Source of the DNA: an uncultured Eubacteriales bacterium
GTDB lineage: Bacteria > Bacillota > Clostridia > Oscillospirales > Acutalibacteraceae
Direction of reading: 5' to 3'
NCBI GenBank assembly: GCA_910584745.1
Contig: CAJUDG010000006.1
Coordinates: 165,989-229,988, forward strand
Length of the DNA stretch: 64,000 bases
Below, in pieces: positions 1 through 8,325 of this stretch. The translations under genes and the position numbers were made by a program. The notes beneath the pieces are model-generated. The model made no database searches. It was not told the DNA's origin and saw only the letters and a list, made by a program, of their open reading frames with translations. The stretch's first letter is position 1. Every line of letters starts with the position of its first letter.

Positions 1-303
1 AGCATTATAGAGGGCACCTCCAAGGCCTTCGGCATAGAGTGCCGCGAGGCCAGGGACTGCGACAAAAAGGCCCTTCGCTCCCACCTTGACGGCGGGGGCC
101 TGGCGGTGGCGCTGGTGGGCCCGGGGCATTTCACCGACAGCGGGCACTTCATCCTCCTGCACGGTGCCGTCCCCACCGGAGAGGTCCTGGTGGCGGACCC
201 CAACAGCCGCAAGAACAGCTTGGCCCTGTGGGACCCCCAGATCATCCTGGATGAGGCCAAGGCCAGCAGCGGCGACGGGGTATGTATCTGGCTGCTGGGA
301 TAA
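1..303 (+). CDS. C39-like peptidase, C-terminal fragment
   Basis: The reading frame is open from base 1 and ends at a TAA, so only the last 100 residues are present and the start lies outside the window. The visible part has the second half of a papain-like C39 (Peptidase_C39_2) fold: a GHF segment carrying the expected catalytic histidine (about residue 48 of the fragment), followed by a DPNS motif with the expected aspartate. The catalytic cysteine would be upstream and cannot be checked. Such proteins are usually secreted or surface cysteine peptidases in Clostridia. A strong hairpin follows, so the transcript probably ends here. The family call is fairly firm; the substrate is unknown. 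Confidence 0.7.
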   Translation, partial: SIIEGTSKAFGIECREARDCDKKALRSHLDGGGLAVALVGPGHFTDSGHFILLHGAVPTGEVLVADPNSRKNSLALWDPQIILDEAKASSGDGVCIWLLG

Positions 304-372
304 GGCGCCCCCCTTCGCACTTTCTGATTATACCACTTTTCTCCCCGGCCTACAAGTCAAAATTCGCAAAAA

Positions 373-408
373 CGCCGCCCGGATCCACTGTCCCGGCGGC
401 GCTTTTTT
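373..408. terminator. Intrinsic terminator, probably bidirectional
   Basis: A GC-rich hairpin (arms CGCCGCC and GGCGGCG, inner GG/CC pairs, one mismatch) is followed by six T on the plus strand and preceded by a run of A, so it can end both the C39-like gene and the convergent minus-strand flagellar genes. Confidence 0.75.
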
Positions 409-413
409 GTCAC

Positions 414-809
414 TTACCGATATTTCTTATAGAAGGATTTGTTTCCTCCCATCCTGATGCTCACCTGCTTATCCATCTCCCTGCACCGCTGCAAAAGCCT
501 CTGGTTCTGCTTCACCTGTCCGCACAGGGCGGCCTCCTCGGACCCGTGCTGCTCGCCGCCCTCCAGGATCTCCCTGGCGCGGATGGCGTCCTCCTCGGGC
601 AGCTCCAGCAGACGGCTGCGAAGCTGCCTGTCGGCCTCCTGCAGCTGACTGGCCGGATCTGCGCGCATGTTCAGCAGCATCTGCACGGATATCTCGTCCC
701 TGCGGTCAAGGGCCTCGGCCAGCTGGCGGGTCAGGTCCTCAAACTCAGCGAGCTTCACATACAGGAGCCGTTCCTTCAAAAACAGCTCATCCAATACCCG
801 GACGTCCAT
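414..809 (-). CDS. FliT/FlgN-type flagellar chaperone-like protein
   Basis: A 131-residue, highly charged and almost entirely helical protein, rich in Leu, Glu, Gln and Arg, lying 10 bases after fliS on the same strand. In Firmicutes this position (fliD-fliS-fliT) is taken by FliT, a small export chaperone for the filament cap protein FliD. Sequence identity to FliT is too weak to see directly, so the call rests on size, helical composition and position. The C-terminal tail is basic (ending KSFYKKYR). It is the last gene of the fliD-fliS transcript and is followed by the bidirectional terminator. It could instead be a generic FlgN-like chaperone. Confidence 0.55.
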   Translation of the reverse strand: MDVRVLDELFLKERLLYVKLAEFEDLTRQLAEALDRRDEISVQMLLNMRADPASQLQEADRQLRSRLLELPEEDAIRAREILEGGEQHGSEEAALCGQVKQNQRLLQRCREMDKQVSIRMGGNKSFYKKYR

Positions 810-819
810 CTGCCGCCCC

Positions 820-1224
820 CTAACTGCGCGCGCCCGCCGCGTTCTTCTCGGCTTCCTCGGCGCAGTTCTTCTCAGCCTGCCGGAAGCTGTCCCGCAGCTC
901 GGATATCATGCGGTGCACCTCTTCCAGCACCTGCTTGTTCCGGCCTATCTTCACCCTGGCCAGCTGATACCCGAAGTAGTCGTACAGCTTGTGCATATTC
1001 TGGCTTATGGGGTACTGGTCGTCCAGGATGTCGTCCAGATAGTTGATTATGGCCACGCTCTTGTCGGCATAGGTATCCAGCATCTCATACTGCTCGTTGT
1101 CTATTGCCAGCCCGCAGCGCATCAGGTCCTTCACCAGTTCATCGAACAGCAGCAGGAGCAATTCGTCGGGCGTCATGGTGCTTATGGATTGTTCCTTATA
1201 TTGCTGTATCGGATTGTGTTCCAT
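820..1224 (-). CDS. fliS: Flagellar export chaperone FliS
   Basis: A 134-residue protein matching FliS in length and layout. The N-terminus has the diagnostic run from YKEQSISTMTPDEL into LLLLFDELVKDL, followed by the helical bundle ending near KQVLEEVHRMISELRDSF. FliS binds the C-terminus of flagellin in the cytosol, keeps it from polymerising and delivers it to the export gate. The gene lies 27 bases after fliD and 10 bases before the FliT-like gene, as expected for a fliD-fliS-fliT operon. The C-terminal tail after residue 120 is Glu/Ala-rich and probably disordered. No flagellin gene is in the window. Confidence 0.93.
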   Translation of the reverse strand: MEHNPIQQYKEQSISTMTPDELLLLLFDELVKDLMRCGLAIDNEQYEMLDTYADKSVAIINYLDDILDDQYPISQNMHKLYDYFGYQLARVKIGRNKQVLEEVHRMISELRDSFRQAEKNCAEEAEKNAAGARS

Positions 1225-1251
1225 TAGATACCTCTTTTTCTATGATGACCA

Positions 1252-4026
1252 TCAGCCGCCCATCATGCCGGACAGCGCTGAGCTCTGAGAGTTCATCTGG
1301 TTTATGAGCATCTCCAGCTGTGTGAACTGCTTGGTGTAGAAGTCTATGCGGTCGCCCATCTTATCCTGCCACTTGTCTATCTGCTTCTGCAGATTGTCCA
1401 TCTGGTCCTGTATCTCGTTATTGGTCAGCGAGTAGCTGGAAAGGGTGGTGCCGGCCTTCTTCACAAGAATTCCGGGGCTGCCCATGGAGGTCTTGCCGTA
1501 CTGCTCCAGGGTGCTCTTCAGCCCGGCCATGATGCCGTTGGAGGAAGCCCCTGTGGAGGTGCTGGCGGTAAAGGCGTTCTTCACCTTGTCCGGGTCGCTG
1601 TCCAGGGCGCTGCGCAGCTTATCCTCGTCCAGGCTCAGTGTGGACAGGCCGGCGGAGTATTCAACGCTCAGGCCTATGCTGCGAAGGGCCGCGCCTATCT
1701 CCCCGCTGCCCTGCACGGACTGGGTCAGCCTTGTGTACAGATTCGACAGGTCACTGTCGCCGAACAGCAGGCCGGTCTTGGCCTTCTCCTCATAGCTCTT
1801 TATATAGCTCTCGCTGTTCTTGGCCAATTCGTCCTCGGTCATGGGCAGGTAGTTATTGCCCTTGCTGTCCTGTAAGGGCATGGTGCTGTATGCGTTATGC
1901 AGCTCCGTGACCAGCTTATTATAGTCCTCTACAAAGGCTTTTATAGTGTCGACTATCTTATCCGAATCGGAGTTCGTGGTAAAGGTGATCTTCTCCGCCG
2001 TGGGGTCCACCTTGCCGTCCGCCGTATAGCCGAAAGCGCCCTTCAAGGTGACCGACATGCCGTCCAGGTCAACGGTGTTGGAGGAGCGGGTAAGGGTCAA
2101 CTGCTCGCCGTTGACGGTGGCGGTGAAGACAGCGTCCTTTCCCTGGGTGTACTTTGACGTGCCGCCCTTGGACTGATACTTTTCTTCAAACTTAGTATAA
2201 TACCCGCCACCCGGTCTTGGCCTATCCAGATCATCTACCCTCTCGCCCACTTGTAGATTCACAGATTCGCCAGTTTTTGTATTAGTGGCTTCAAGTGCTC
2301 CTGTATATTTATTCACAGAAAAGCTTATTTTTTCATTTGAAAAGCTCTCCGTTAATTCTTTAGCAACATCTTCCATGGTAGTGTCAGCGTTTATGCTAAA
2401 ACCAACGGTTACACCGACACCCTCCGGTTTGAAGGTAATATGCTTACTCTCGCCAGACTTCAATCCAAGCCCATAGGCTTCATTGAAATTGCCGCTGAGT
2501 TTCCCTTCATCAGGAACGAACAGCGCCGTACCCAGCGTCCCCCCGATATCTATCTTACTGTCCGCCCCGGTCTCCTTCGACGTAAAGGCGAAGTTCCCGG
2601 TCATGGAGGAGTATTTCAGCTCGACGCCGGCGTCAGAGCCGTTTATCTTATCCATCACGGTCTGTATGGTGTCGTCCTCGCCGAACTGGAGCCTTGTGCC
2701 GTTTATCTCGATGGTGGCGACCTTCGCGGCCTTGTCTTTGCTGTCGACTATCTTGCCGTCCTTGTCGATAAAGTTGCCGTCTTTGTCCGTGGCCGCCTCG
2801 GTAAACAGGCCCGCCGCCTTATCCCCCAGGACCCTTTTCAGCGTCCAGCCGGTCTGCAGGTTGGTGCTGTAGCCGCCCTCGCCCAGGCCCAGGGCGTTGT
2901 TCACCGCGTCGTTGCTGCCCTTTACCATCAGGGTGGAGCCCTTTCCGGGGCCGGTAAACTTCAGGGAGCCGTCCGTACCGGCCTCGACCTTGACCTTGCC
3001 GTTGAACTCGCTGCCCAGGCGCTCATTCAGAGCCTTGGCAAAGGCCTCGCTCTTCTGCTGCTCGTTGCCCTTTGCGGCGTTCTTATAAGTGTCGCTGTTG
3101 AAAATATCCTCAAGCTTTATGCTCTTGGTCTTGCCGTCCAGGTTCACATAGATGGTCTGGTCCTTGAGGTAGTCCTCGCGCTTGACGCTGTCCACCAGGT
3201 CGTCTTTTGTAACCGGCTTAGTAGACGCCGCAATACTGCCGCGCTCGGTCTCCTCAAATATCTTCTGCATACCCTCGCCGGACACGCCGCTTATGCGGAA
3301 ATTATTGCCCTTCAAATCCTTTATGGCTACCCGGCCTGTGCCGTCCACATATGCCTCAAGATAGTTGTCCGCCGAGGAGGTCGAGCTGCTGGAGGTGACC
3401 TTCTTCTCCTTCAGCTTCGCGTTGATGGCGTCGGCCATCTCCTTGGCGCTGTTGAAGACCTCGTCCTCCCCAAAGTTCAGGTTGATAACGCTGCCGCTCT
3501 TTTTATCGCCGCCGCCGTACTCTATGGTCAAGGACCCCGCCACCTTGCTGGTATCAACGTTCTTGTTCCACTCTATCTTGCTGGTGTCGGACCCGTTGCT
3601 CACCAGATGGCCGGTGCCCACGGTATAGCTTGCCGCCTCGGCCAGCTGCTTGATGGCGTCGATGGACACGTTGCTGCTGCTCTTTCCGCTGGCGCTGACC
3701 TTCGCGGCGTTGGCGCCGTTTGCCACGGTATTTATGGCCTTTGAGAAAAAGTTTGCGCTGAAGAGGTTTGTGCTGCTGGTATATGAGGTGTACTTATTCA
3801 GCAGATTGTTCATCTGGGTGATAAGGCTGCGGTACGCGTCCTGCTTCCACTGCATCTGGGTCATCTTCTGCTGCAGCGAGGAGATCTTGGACTTATACCC
3901 CGAAACGCTGTTTTCGATCATGGACTCGGTGTCCATGCCGCTGGCAAGGCCGCTTATGACGTTACGGTTGCCGTATAGGCTGCTGGTACTGCTGGTGCTG
4001 TTCATTAAACTTGTTACAGAAGCCAT
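1252..4026 (-). CDS. fliD: Flagellar filament cap protein FliD (HAP2), large form
   Basis: FliD caps the growing filament and folds exported flagellin subunits at the tip. The N-terminal helical part (residues about 15-100: GLASGMDTESMIE, then LQQKMTQMQWKQDAYRSL) and the C-terminal helical part (about 690-924, with DFYTKQFTQLEMLINQMNSQ at the end) are typical. I start at ATG 4026, which has AAAAAGGAG eight bases upstream; an in-frame GTG three codons earlier is less well placed. At 924 residues it is much longer than common FliD proteins (roughly 450-700); the extra length is in the middle, surface-exposed region, which has Lys/Asp/Gly-rich segments. A stretch near 2190-2500 is visibly AT-richer than the flanks, suggesting recombination in the variable domain. 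Confidence 0.93.
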   Translation of the reverse strand: MASVTSLMNSTSSTSSLYGNRNVISGLASGMDTESMIENSVSGYKSKISSLQQKMTQMQWKQDAYRSLITQMNNLLNKYTSYTSSTNLFSANFFSKAINTVANGANAAKVSASGKSSSNVSIDAIKQLAEAASYTVGTGHLVSNGSDTSKIEWNKNVDTSKVAGSLTIEYGGGDKKSGSVINLNFGEDEVFNSAKEMADAINAKLKEKKVTSSSSTSSADNYLEAYVDGTGRVAIKDLKGNNFRISGVSGEGMQKIFEETERGSIAASTKPVTKDDLVDSVKREDYLKDQTIYVNLDGKTKSIKLEDIFNSDTYKNAAKGNEQQKSEAFAKALNERLGSEFNGKVKVEAGTDGSLKFTGPGKGSTLMVKGSNDAVNNALGLGEGGYSTNLQTGWTLKRVLGDKAAGLFTEAATDKDGNFIDKDGKIVDSKDKAAKVATIEINGTRLQFGEDDTIQTVMDKINGSDAGVELKYSSMTGNFAFTSKETGADSKIDIGGTLGTALFVPDEGKLSGNFNEAYGLGLKSGESKHITFKPEGVGVTVGFSINADTTMEDVAKELTESFSNEKISFSVNKYTGALEATNTKTGESVNLQVGERVDDLDRPRPGGGYYTKFEEKYQSKGGTSKYTQGKDAVFTATVNGEQLTLTRSSNTVDLDGMSVTLKGAFGYTADGKVDPTAEKITFTTNSDSDKIVDTIKAFVEDYNKLVTELHNAYSTMPLQDSKGNNYLPMTEDELAKNSESYIKSYEEKAKTGLLFGDSDLSNLYTRLTQSVQGSGEIGAALRSIGLSVEYSAGLSTLSLDEDKLRSALDSDPDKVKNAFTASTSTGASSNGIMAGLKSTLEQYGKTSMGSPGILVKKAGTTLSSYSLTNNEIQDQMDNLQKQIDKWQDKMGDRIDFYTKQFTQLEMLINQMNSQSSALSGMMGG

Positions 4027-4224
4027 TGATTTCACTCCTTTTTTGTGGTAACATATCTAGAGAAGGGATAGATAGGCCGTTTTTACCGGCGATTCTCCCG
4101 GGAAATTTCCCCAGGAGAAAAAAGCCCGGAAAAACACTTAACATCTTCTATATTTATATCGACATTAGAATGGGAAAGATAAGAGCTTTCCGCGAAAATT
4201 TTACTTTTGGAGAGGGGCCTTCCT

Positions 4225-4980
4225 ATGGAAAAGATCATCGCCATCACAAACCAGAAAGGCGGCGTCGGCAAGACCACCACCGCGCTCTCGCTCATCAACG
4301 CCATGCGCCTTAGAAACTACCGGGTCCTGGGCGTGGACCTGGACCCCCAGGGCAGCCTCGGCTTCTCTGCCGGCCTTGACATCGAGAACGCCGACACGGT
4401 CTATGAGGTGATGAAGGGAACGGCGGATATCCGGGACGTTATCGTCTCCACGGACCTTGGGGACATACTGCCCTCAAACATACTGCTGTCCACCGCGGAG
4501 CTTGAGTTCAACGCCCCCGGCCGGGAGTACCTTTTGAAGAACGAGCTTGACAAGGTGGAGCGCAGCTATGACTATATCGTCATCGACACGCCCCCGGCCC
4601 TGAACGTGCTGACCATCAACGCCTATGTGGCCTCGGGCGCGCTGATAATCCCCATGGCCCCCGAAATTCTGAGCCTTCTGGGCATCTCCCAAATACGGGA
4701 CACCATAAATACGGTGAAAAAATATTACAATCCCGACCTTCGGGTGCTGGGCATCCTGCTCAACAAGTTCAACCAGCGCCTTACCCTTAACCGGGAGGTG
4801 CTGGAGCTCTCCGGCGAGATAGCCAGAAAGCTTGACACCAAGGTCCTGGACACCAAGATACGCTCAAGCGTTGTGGTGGCCGAGGCCCCCGCCCACGGCG
4901 AGAGCGTGCTCTCCTACGCGCCCCACTCCAACCCGTCCCAGGATTTTCAGGCTCTGCTTGACGAGATTATGAGCATATGA
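4225..4980 (+). CDS. ParA/Soj-family ATPase
   Basis: A 251-residue deviant Walker-type ATPase. The P-loop KGGVGKTT with its signature lysine is at residues 11-18, the switch I region gives DLDPQGS, and Walker B is IVIDTPPAL. Proteins of this family dimerise on ATP and position chromosomes, plasmids, chemoreceptor arrays or flagella. The start is ATG 4225, preceded by GGAGAGGGG; an in-frame TTG further upstream is inside the ribosome-binding region. There is no ParB and no parS-like palindrome beside it. Instead it is followed after 34 bases by a ComFB-domain gene, and both sit between fliD and csrA. A role in placing motility or envelope machinery is an inference from position. Confidence 0.88.
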   Translation: MEKIIAITNQKGGVGKTTTALSLINAMRLRNYRVLGVDLDPQGSLGFSAGLDIENADTVYEVMKGTADIRDVIVSTDLGDILPSNILLSTAELEFNAPGREYLLKNELDKVERSYDYIVIDTPPALNVLTINAYVASGALIIPMAPEILSLLGISQIRDTINTVKKYYNPDLRVLGILLNKFNQRLTLNREVLELSGEIARKLDTKVLDTKIRSSVVVAEAPAHGESVLSYAPHSNPSQDFQALLDEIMSI

Positions 4981-5014
4981 TATAATAAAAACGTCCCCGA
5001 AAGGAGAAAAAACC

Positions 5015-5746
5015 ATGGCAAATTCCAAAAATTCCCGATCCAACAAGACTGCCCACGTGCTGAACCTGCTCACCGAGCCCGGCGAGGCCGCAAAGGAGCC
5101 CGCCCGCACCGAGCGCGCGCCGGCGGCTGCCGCTGTATCCAGCTCTGAGGAGGTGGCCGGCGCCATCCGCGACGCCCTTGAGGAGGACCTGCTGGCAGAG
5201 CTCTCTGAGGAGGCCCCTGCCGCGGCGGAGCCCCCCGAGGACGTCCAGCCCCCCGCACCAGAGCCGGAACCCCAGCCCGCACCGGCAGAGGAGCCGGAGC
5301 CCCAGCCGGAACCTGAGCCAGAACCTGAACCCGTCCGGGCGGAGGAGCCCCAGCCCGAGCCGGAGCCTGTCCCGGAGGAGGAGCCGGAGCCCCAGCCCGA
5401 AGAGCCCACCCACAAGCCAAACCCCATGGAGGACATCACCTATATCAACGTGATACAGGCCCTGGTGGAGGACAAGGTGGACAAGTATATAAAGCAGTTC
5501 AAGATGTGCACCTGCCGCCGCTGCCGCACGGACGTGGTGGCCCTGGCCCTTACGACCCTGCCCGCCAAGTACATCGTGGTGCCCGAGCACGAGAGCGTGC
5601 CCATGCTGTCCATCTATGAGAGCCGCTACGGCGCGGCGGTCACCGCCCAGCTTATTGCCGCCTGCCAGAAGGTCTCGGCCAATCCCAGGCACTCCGGCGA
5701 GAGCGACGGGCGGCTGCGCCTGGGCGCCCCCAGAAACGACGAGTGA
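5015..5746 (+). CDS. ComFB-domain protein with Pro/Glu-rich linker
   Basis: A 243-residue protein in two parts. Residues about 1-135 are low-complexity: a short basic start, then Ala/Glu-rich, then a long Pro-Glu linker. Residues about 138-235 form a ComFB-like domain, beginning MEDITYINVIQALVEDKVD and containing the conserved CTCRRCRTDVVALALTTLP segment with three cysteines, followed by PKY-type and YESRYG motifs. ComFB is a late competence protein in Bacillus, and ComFB-type domains have been linked to cyclic-dinucleotide signalling in other bacteria. GAAAGGAG sits before the ATG. It probably shares a transcript with the ParA-like gene. The long acidic linker suggests a tethered domain; its function here is not known. 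Confidence 0.75.
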   Translation: MANSKNSRSNKTAHVLNLLTEPGEAAKEPARTERAPAAAAVSSSEEVAGAIRDALEEDLLAELSEEAPAAAEPPEDVQPPAPEPEPQPAPAEEPEPQPEPEPEPEPVRAEEPQPEPEPVPEEEPEPQPEEPTHKPNPMEDITYINVIQALVEDKVDKYIKQFKMCTCRRCRTDVVALALTTLPAKYIVVPEHESVPMLSIYESRYGAAVTAQLIAACQKVSANPRHSGESDGRLRLGAPRNDE

Positions 5747-5780
5747 CAGTATAAGCGGGCCTTCCGTATCTAAAACAGCA

Positions 5781-5811
5781 AAGCGCAGAGCGAAAGCTCC
5801 GCGCTTTTTTT
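5781..5811 (+). terminator. Intrinsic terminator after comFB-like gene
   Basis: Hairpin with arms AAGCGC/GCGCTT and GAGC/GCTC around a GAAA loop, one mismatch, followed by a run of seven T. It lies between the convergent comFB-like and csrA genes. Confidence 0.8.
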
Positions 5812-5818
5812 ATCTGAA

Positions 5819-6064
5819 TCAATCTTCTCCGGGCTTTTCCCTCAGCATCGCAAAGGCCGCGATAAGCTCCTGGGGCATGCTCTTTTCGTCTGCGGCCTCC
5901 CGGTTCTCGCTCATGGCGCTGGCAAGCTCCGCCCGCAGCACCGCAACCTCTTTGGGCGCGTCTATGGCCAGCTGCACCTCTTTGTCCTTTGTGGCGATAA
6001 CGGTCACCCTGACCTCCTCCCCGATGAGGAAGGACTCCCCCGCCCTTCTGCGCAGGATCAGCAT
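5819..6064 (-). CDS. csrA: Carbon storage regulator CsrA
   Basis: An 81-residue CsrA. Residues 1-46 carry the RNA-binding beta fold: MLILRRRAGESFLIG, VRVTVIATKDKEVQLAIDAPKEV, and the RAEL end of the core. CsrA dimers bind GGA-containing hairpins at ribosome-binding sites; in Bacillus it represses flagellin translation and is antagonised by FliW. The residues after about 50 form a Glu/Ala-rich helical tail that is longer than in many CsrA proteins. The start overlaps the end of fliW by seven bases, so the two are translationally linked, matching the FliW-CsrA partner switch of Firmicutes. Confidence 0.95.
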   Translation of the reverse strand: MLILRRRAGESFLIGEEVRVTVIATKDKEVQLAIDAPKEVAVLRAELASAMSENREAADEKSMPQELIAAFAMLREKPGED

Positions 6065-6510
6065 GATGACCCCTCCTCCGTCTGGAACTCAGACAAAAGG
6101 TGTCTCATTCCATACTCATCAGTTTCAAGGATGACCTGTGTCCCTGTCCGCGTCTCGTCGTTGATGGCCACCGGGCATTTCATGTTCACCGTGCTGGTGG
6201 AGACAGGGTTCTTCACCACGCACAGCACATAGTAGCACAGCTCCCGGCTGTCCGTGACCTCCATTCTCTCCAGCTCCTCGGGCTGAAGCACCGGCGCGTA
6301 CTCCAGGTGCAGGGCAAAGGGGTTCATCACCACAAAGGCCAGCTGGGGCGTCGCCACGCTCTGCAGGCACAGGAGGGTCCCGTCGCTGCCGGAAAAGGGC
6401 AGCAGCAGAAACTCCTTCTCCTCCTCAAAGGCGAATATCCCCTGGGGAAAGCGGATAACGTCCTCATCGCCGTAATCTATCTCGCCAAAATACTTCGTCG
6501 AAAGCTTCAC
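6058..6510 (-). CDS. fliW: Flagellar assembly factor FliW
   Basis: A 150-residue FliW. It starts with the family pattern TKYFGEIDYGDEDVIRFPQG, then FAFEEEKEFLLLPF, a QSVATPQLAFVVMNPFAL core and a C-terminal VSTSTVNMKCPVAIN strand. FliW binds either flagellin or CsrA; when flagellin is exported, freed FliW traps CsrA and lifts repression of flagellin synthesis. The start is GTG 6510 with GGAGGGA upstream. It follows the yviE-like gene by 15 bases and overlaps csrA, as in Bacillus. Confidence 0.95.
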   Translation of the reverse strand: MKLSTKYFGEIDYGDEDVIRFPQGIFAFEEEKEFLLLPFSGSDGTLLCLQSVATPQLAFVVMNPFALHLEYAPVLQPEELERMEVTDSRELCYYVLCVVKNPVSTSTVNMKCPVAINDETRTGTQVILETDEYGMRHLLSEFQTEEGSSC

Positions 6511-6525
6511 GCTATCCCTCCTATA

Positions 6526-7143
6526 TCAGGCGCGCACATCCACCGGCTCGTAATTCGGGTCGGCCGAAGGCGGAACGTACAGCGCGCCGCCCACGTACTT
6601 GATGATTACCTCGGGCCGCTGGGTAACGGAGAACTCGATGTCCCCGGGCACGAACTCAAAGCCCTGGCCGCCGGTCTTCCAGTCGAAGTTCAGCTTATCC
6701 ATCTCATAGCGTATCTGCATCTGCCCGGGCTCCCAGTCCAGGTCGATGCCCCCCTCCGGCAGGAAGCCCAGCCCGAACTCGTCAAGGCTGCGCCCCAGAT
6801 GGGCGTCCTGGGTCTCCTGGGCAAACTGGGTGATGAGCTCCTGGCCAAGCTGGGCGTCCATCACAAGCTGGCCGCGCTTCGCGTAGGTGGCCGTGGCCTG
6901 ATAGGCCGCCTGCTTGCCGGCCTCGGCCGCCTGCTTCACGCTCTGGGCGGTGGTGGGTCGGATGGAGCTCTGTGCCTGGAAGGAGTCCACATTGAGCTTT
7001 ATAGGCCTGCTCTTGATGTTCAGGCCCCCCTTGTCCCGGGAGATCTCCACCTCGGCGGTGCCCCTGGAGTAGACCAGGTGCGAATGTGTCGTCTTCATCT
7101 CGATCTCGATAGGTACGGTAGTTATCTCAATCAACGGTCCCAC
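6526..7143 (-). CDS. YviE-like (DUF6470) flagellar-operon protein
   Basis: A 205-residue protein beginning with GTG at 7143 behind GAGGAGG. It resembles YviE of Bacillus (DUF6470): PLIEITTVPIEIEMKTT at the start, a basic RPIKLNVDSFQAQSSIRPTT segment, an Ala-rich helical stretch and a C-terminal IEFSVTQRPEVIIKYVGG. The biochemical role of YviE is not established; it is conserved between flgL and fliW in motile Firmicutes, exactly where this gene sits, so a part in filament assembly or its control is inferred. No signal peptide or membrane segment is visible. Confidence 0.82.
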   Translation of the reverse strand: MGPLIEITTVPIEIEMKTTHSHLVYSRGTAEVEISRDKGGLNIKSRPIKLNVDSFQAQSSIRPTTAQSVKQAAEAGKQAAYQATATYAKRGQLVMDAQLGQELITQFAQETQDAHLGRSLDEFGLGFLPEGGIDLDWEPGQMQIRYEMDKLNFDWKTGGQGFEFVPGDIEFSVTQRPEVIIKYVGGALYVPPSADPNYEPVDVRA

Positions 7144-7184
7144 AATAATCCTCCTCTTTCATTATTATTGCTAAAAGGAATCGC

Positions 7185-8288
7185 TTAATTCATATAGTCT
7201 ATCAGCGACTGTGACAGAATATTGGTGCCTATGCGCAGTGCGGCGTTATAGGAATACTGAGCCCACATCAGCGCGGTTATGGCTTCGGCGGGGTCGATAT
7301 CCTCTATGCTGACTATCTGCTCGTTCATGGAATCGTCCAATGATTCCAGCCGCTCCTCGTTGGTGTTCACGAAGGTAATCCGGGTGTCAAGCTCGACATA
7401 GTTGGCGTGTATATCGTTAAGGGTGTTCTCAAGTCCCTTGCGCAGGGCCTGGGTCCACTCCGCCGGTGAAAGCTGAGTTCCGGTTACCGGGTCCGGGTAT
7501 GTCTTTTTCGGGAAGCTCCCGGTGTTCGCGTCGCACTCACAATATGCCTGGCCCATCTGGTTCAAGAGCGAAATTATATTGTTTGGCACATTGACAGTCG
7601 TTTTACCGTCGTTCAGCGTCACCTTCTGATAGCCGTACCCGATATACTCCGCGCCGTTCAGCGCCGTGTCAAAGCCGCTGGCCTCGATGAACTCGCCTGT
7701 AACGGGGTCCTCCTGCATACCCATGCCCATGTCCACAAAGGTTTTCTCGTTCTCAATGGAATCCTCAAACCATTTGATGTCGGTGGTGGTCTTGCAGTCC
7801 ACCGCATGGCCCCGGTATAGGACCTCGCCGTTTTGTCCCCAGCTGAAGGGCACAGTCGCGCCGTCCGCGCCGGAGAAAACAAAGTTCTCGCCATACTGGG
7901 CGTTCATGGTCTGCATGGCGGACTCCGCCGCGCCCTTCAGGACCTCGCCCAGGGCGTTGCGGCCGGGATCGTCGGGGGCGTTGTCCGCGATGATGGCAGA
8001 ATATTTGCCCAGCTTCACGCCTATCTCCTGATAGGTGTCCTCAAGGCAGTCCCATGCCTGCTGGAACTTGTGCCGCACCTGCTTGGAGTTGGCTATCTGG
8101 TTCTCCACGTTCCACCTGTTGCGCCGCAGCTGGAAGGCCTGGGCGGCCTTGGTGGGGCTCTCGGCATAGGAGTTGAACTTGCGCTCGGTGGTGACCTTTT
8201 CGCTGACGTTCGCCAGGTTATTATAGGACTTCATAAGGTTGGTCTTATACTTGGTCATCATACCGTTTGTAGTTATGCGGTGTACCAT
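7185..8288 (-). CDS. flgL: Flagellar hook-associated protein FlgL (HAP3)
   Basis: A 367-residue flagellin-like junction protein. The N-terminal D0/D1 helices (VHRITTNGMMTKYKTNLMKS, then SEKVTTERKFNSYAESPTKA) and the C-terminal helix (DPAEAITALMWAQYSYNAAL, ending ILSQSLIDYMN) are typical of FlgL. Together with FlgK it joins hook to filament after export through the flagellar gate. It lies 37 bases after flgK and 41 bases before the yviE-like gene, so it is an internal gene of the flgM-to-csrA block. Confidence 0.93.
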   Translation of the reverse strand: MVHRITTNGMMTKYKTNLMKSYNNLANVSEKVTTERKFNSYAESPTKAAQAFQLRRNRWNVENQIANSKQVRHKFQQAWDCLEDTYQEIGVKLGKYSAIIADNAPDDPGRNALGEVLKGAAESAMQTMNAQYGENFVFSGADGATVPFSWGQNGEVLYRGHAVDCKTTTDIKWFEDSIENEKTFVDMGMGMQEDPVTGEFIEASGFDTALNGAEYIGYGYQKVTLNDGKTTVNVPNNIISLLNQMGQAYCECDANTGSFPKKTYPDPVTGTQLSPAEWTQALRKGLENTLNDIHANYVELDTRITFVNTNEERLESLDDSMNEQIVSIEDIDPAEAITALMWAQYSYNAALRIGTNILSQSLIDYMN

Positions 8289-8325
8289 ATGCTGTCACTT
8301 CTTTCTTTATCAAAATTTATCTCAA

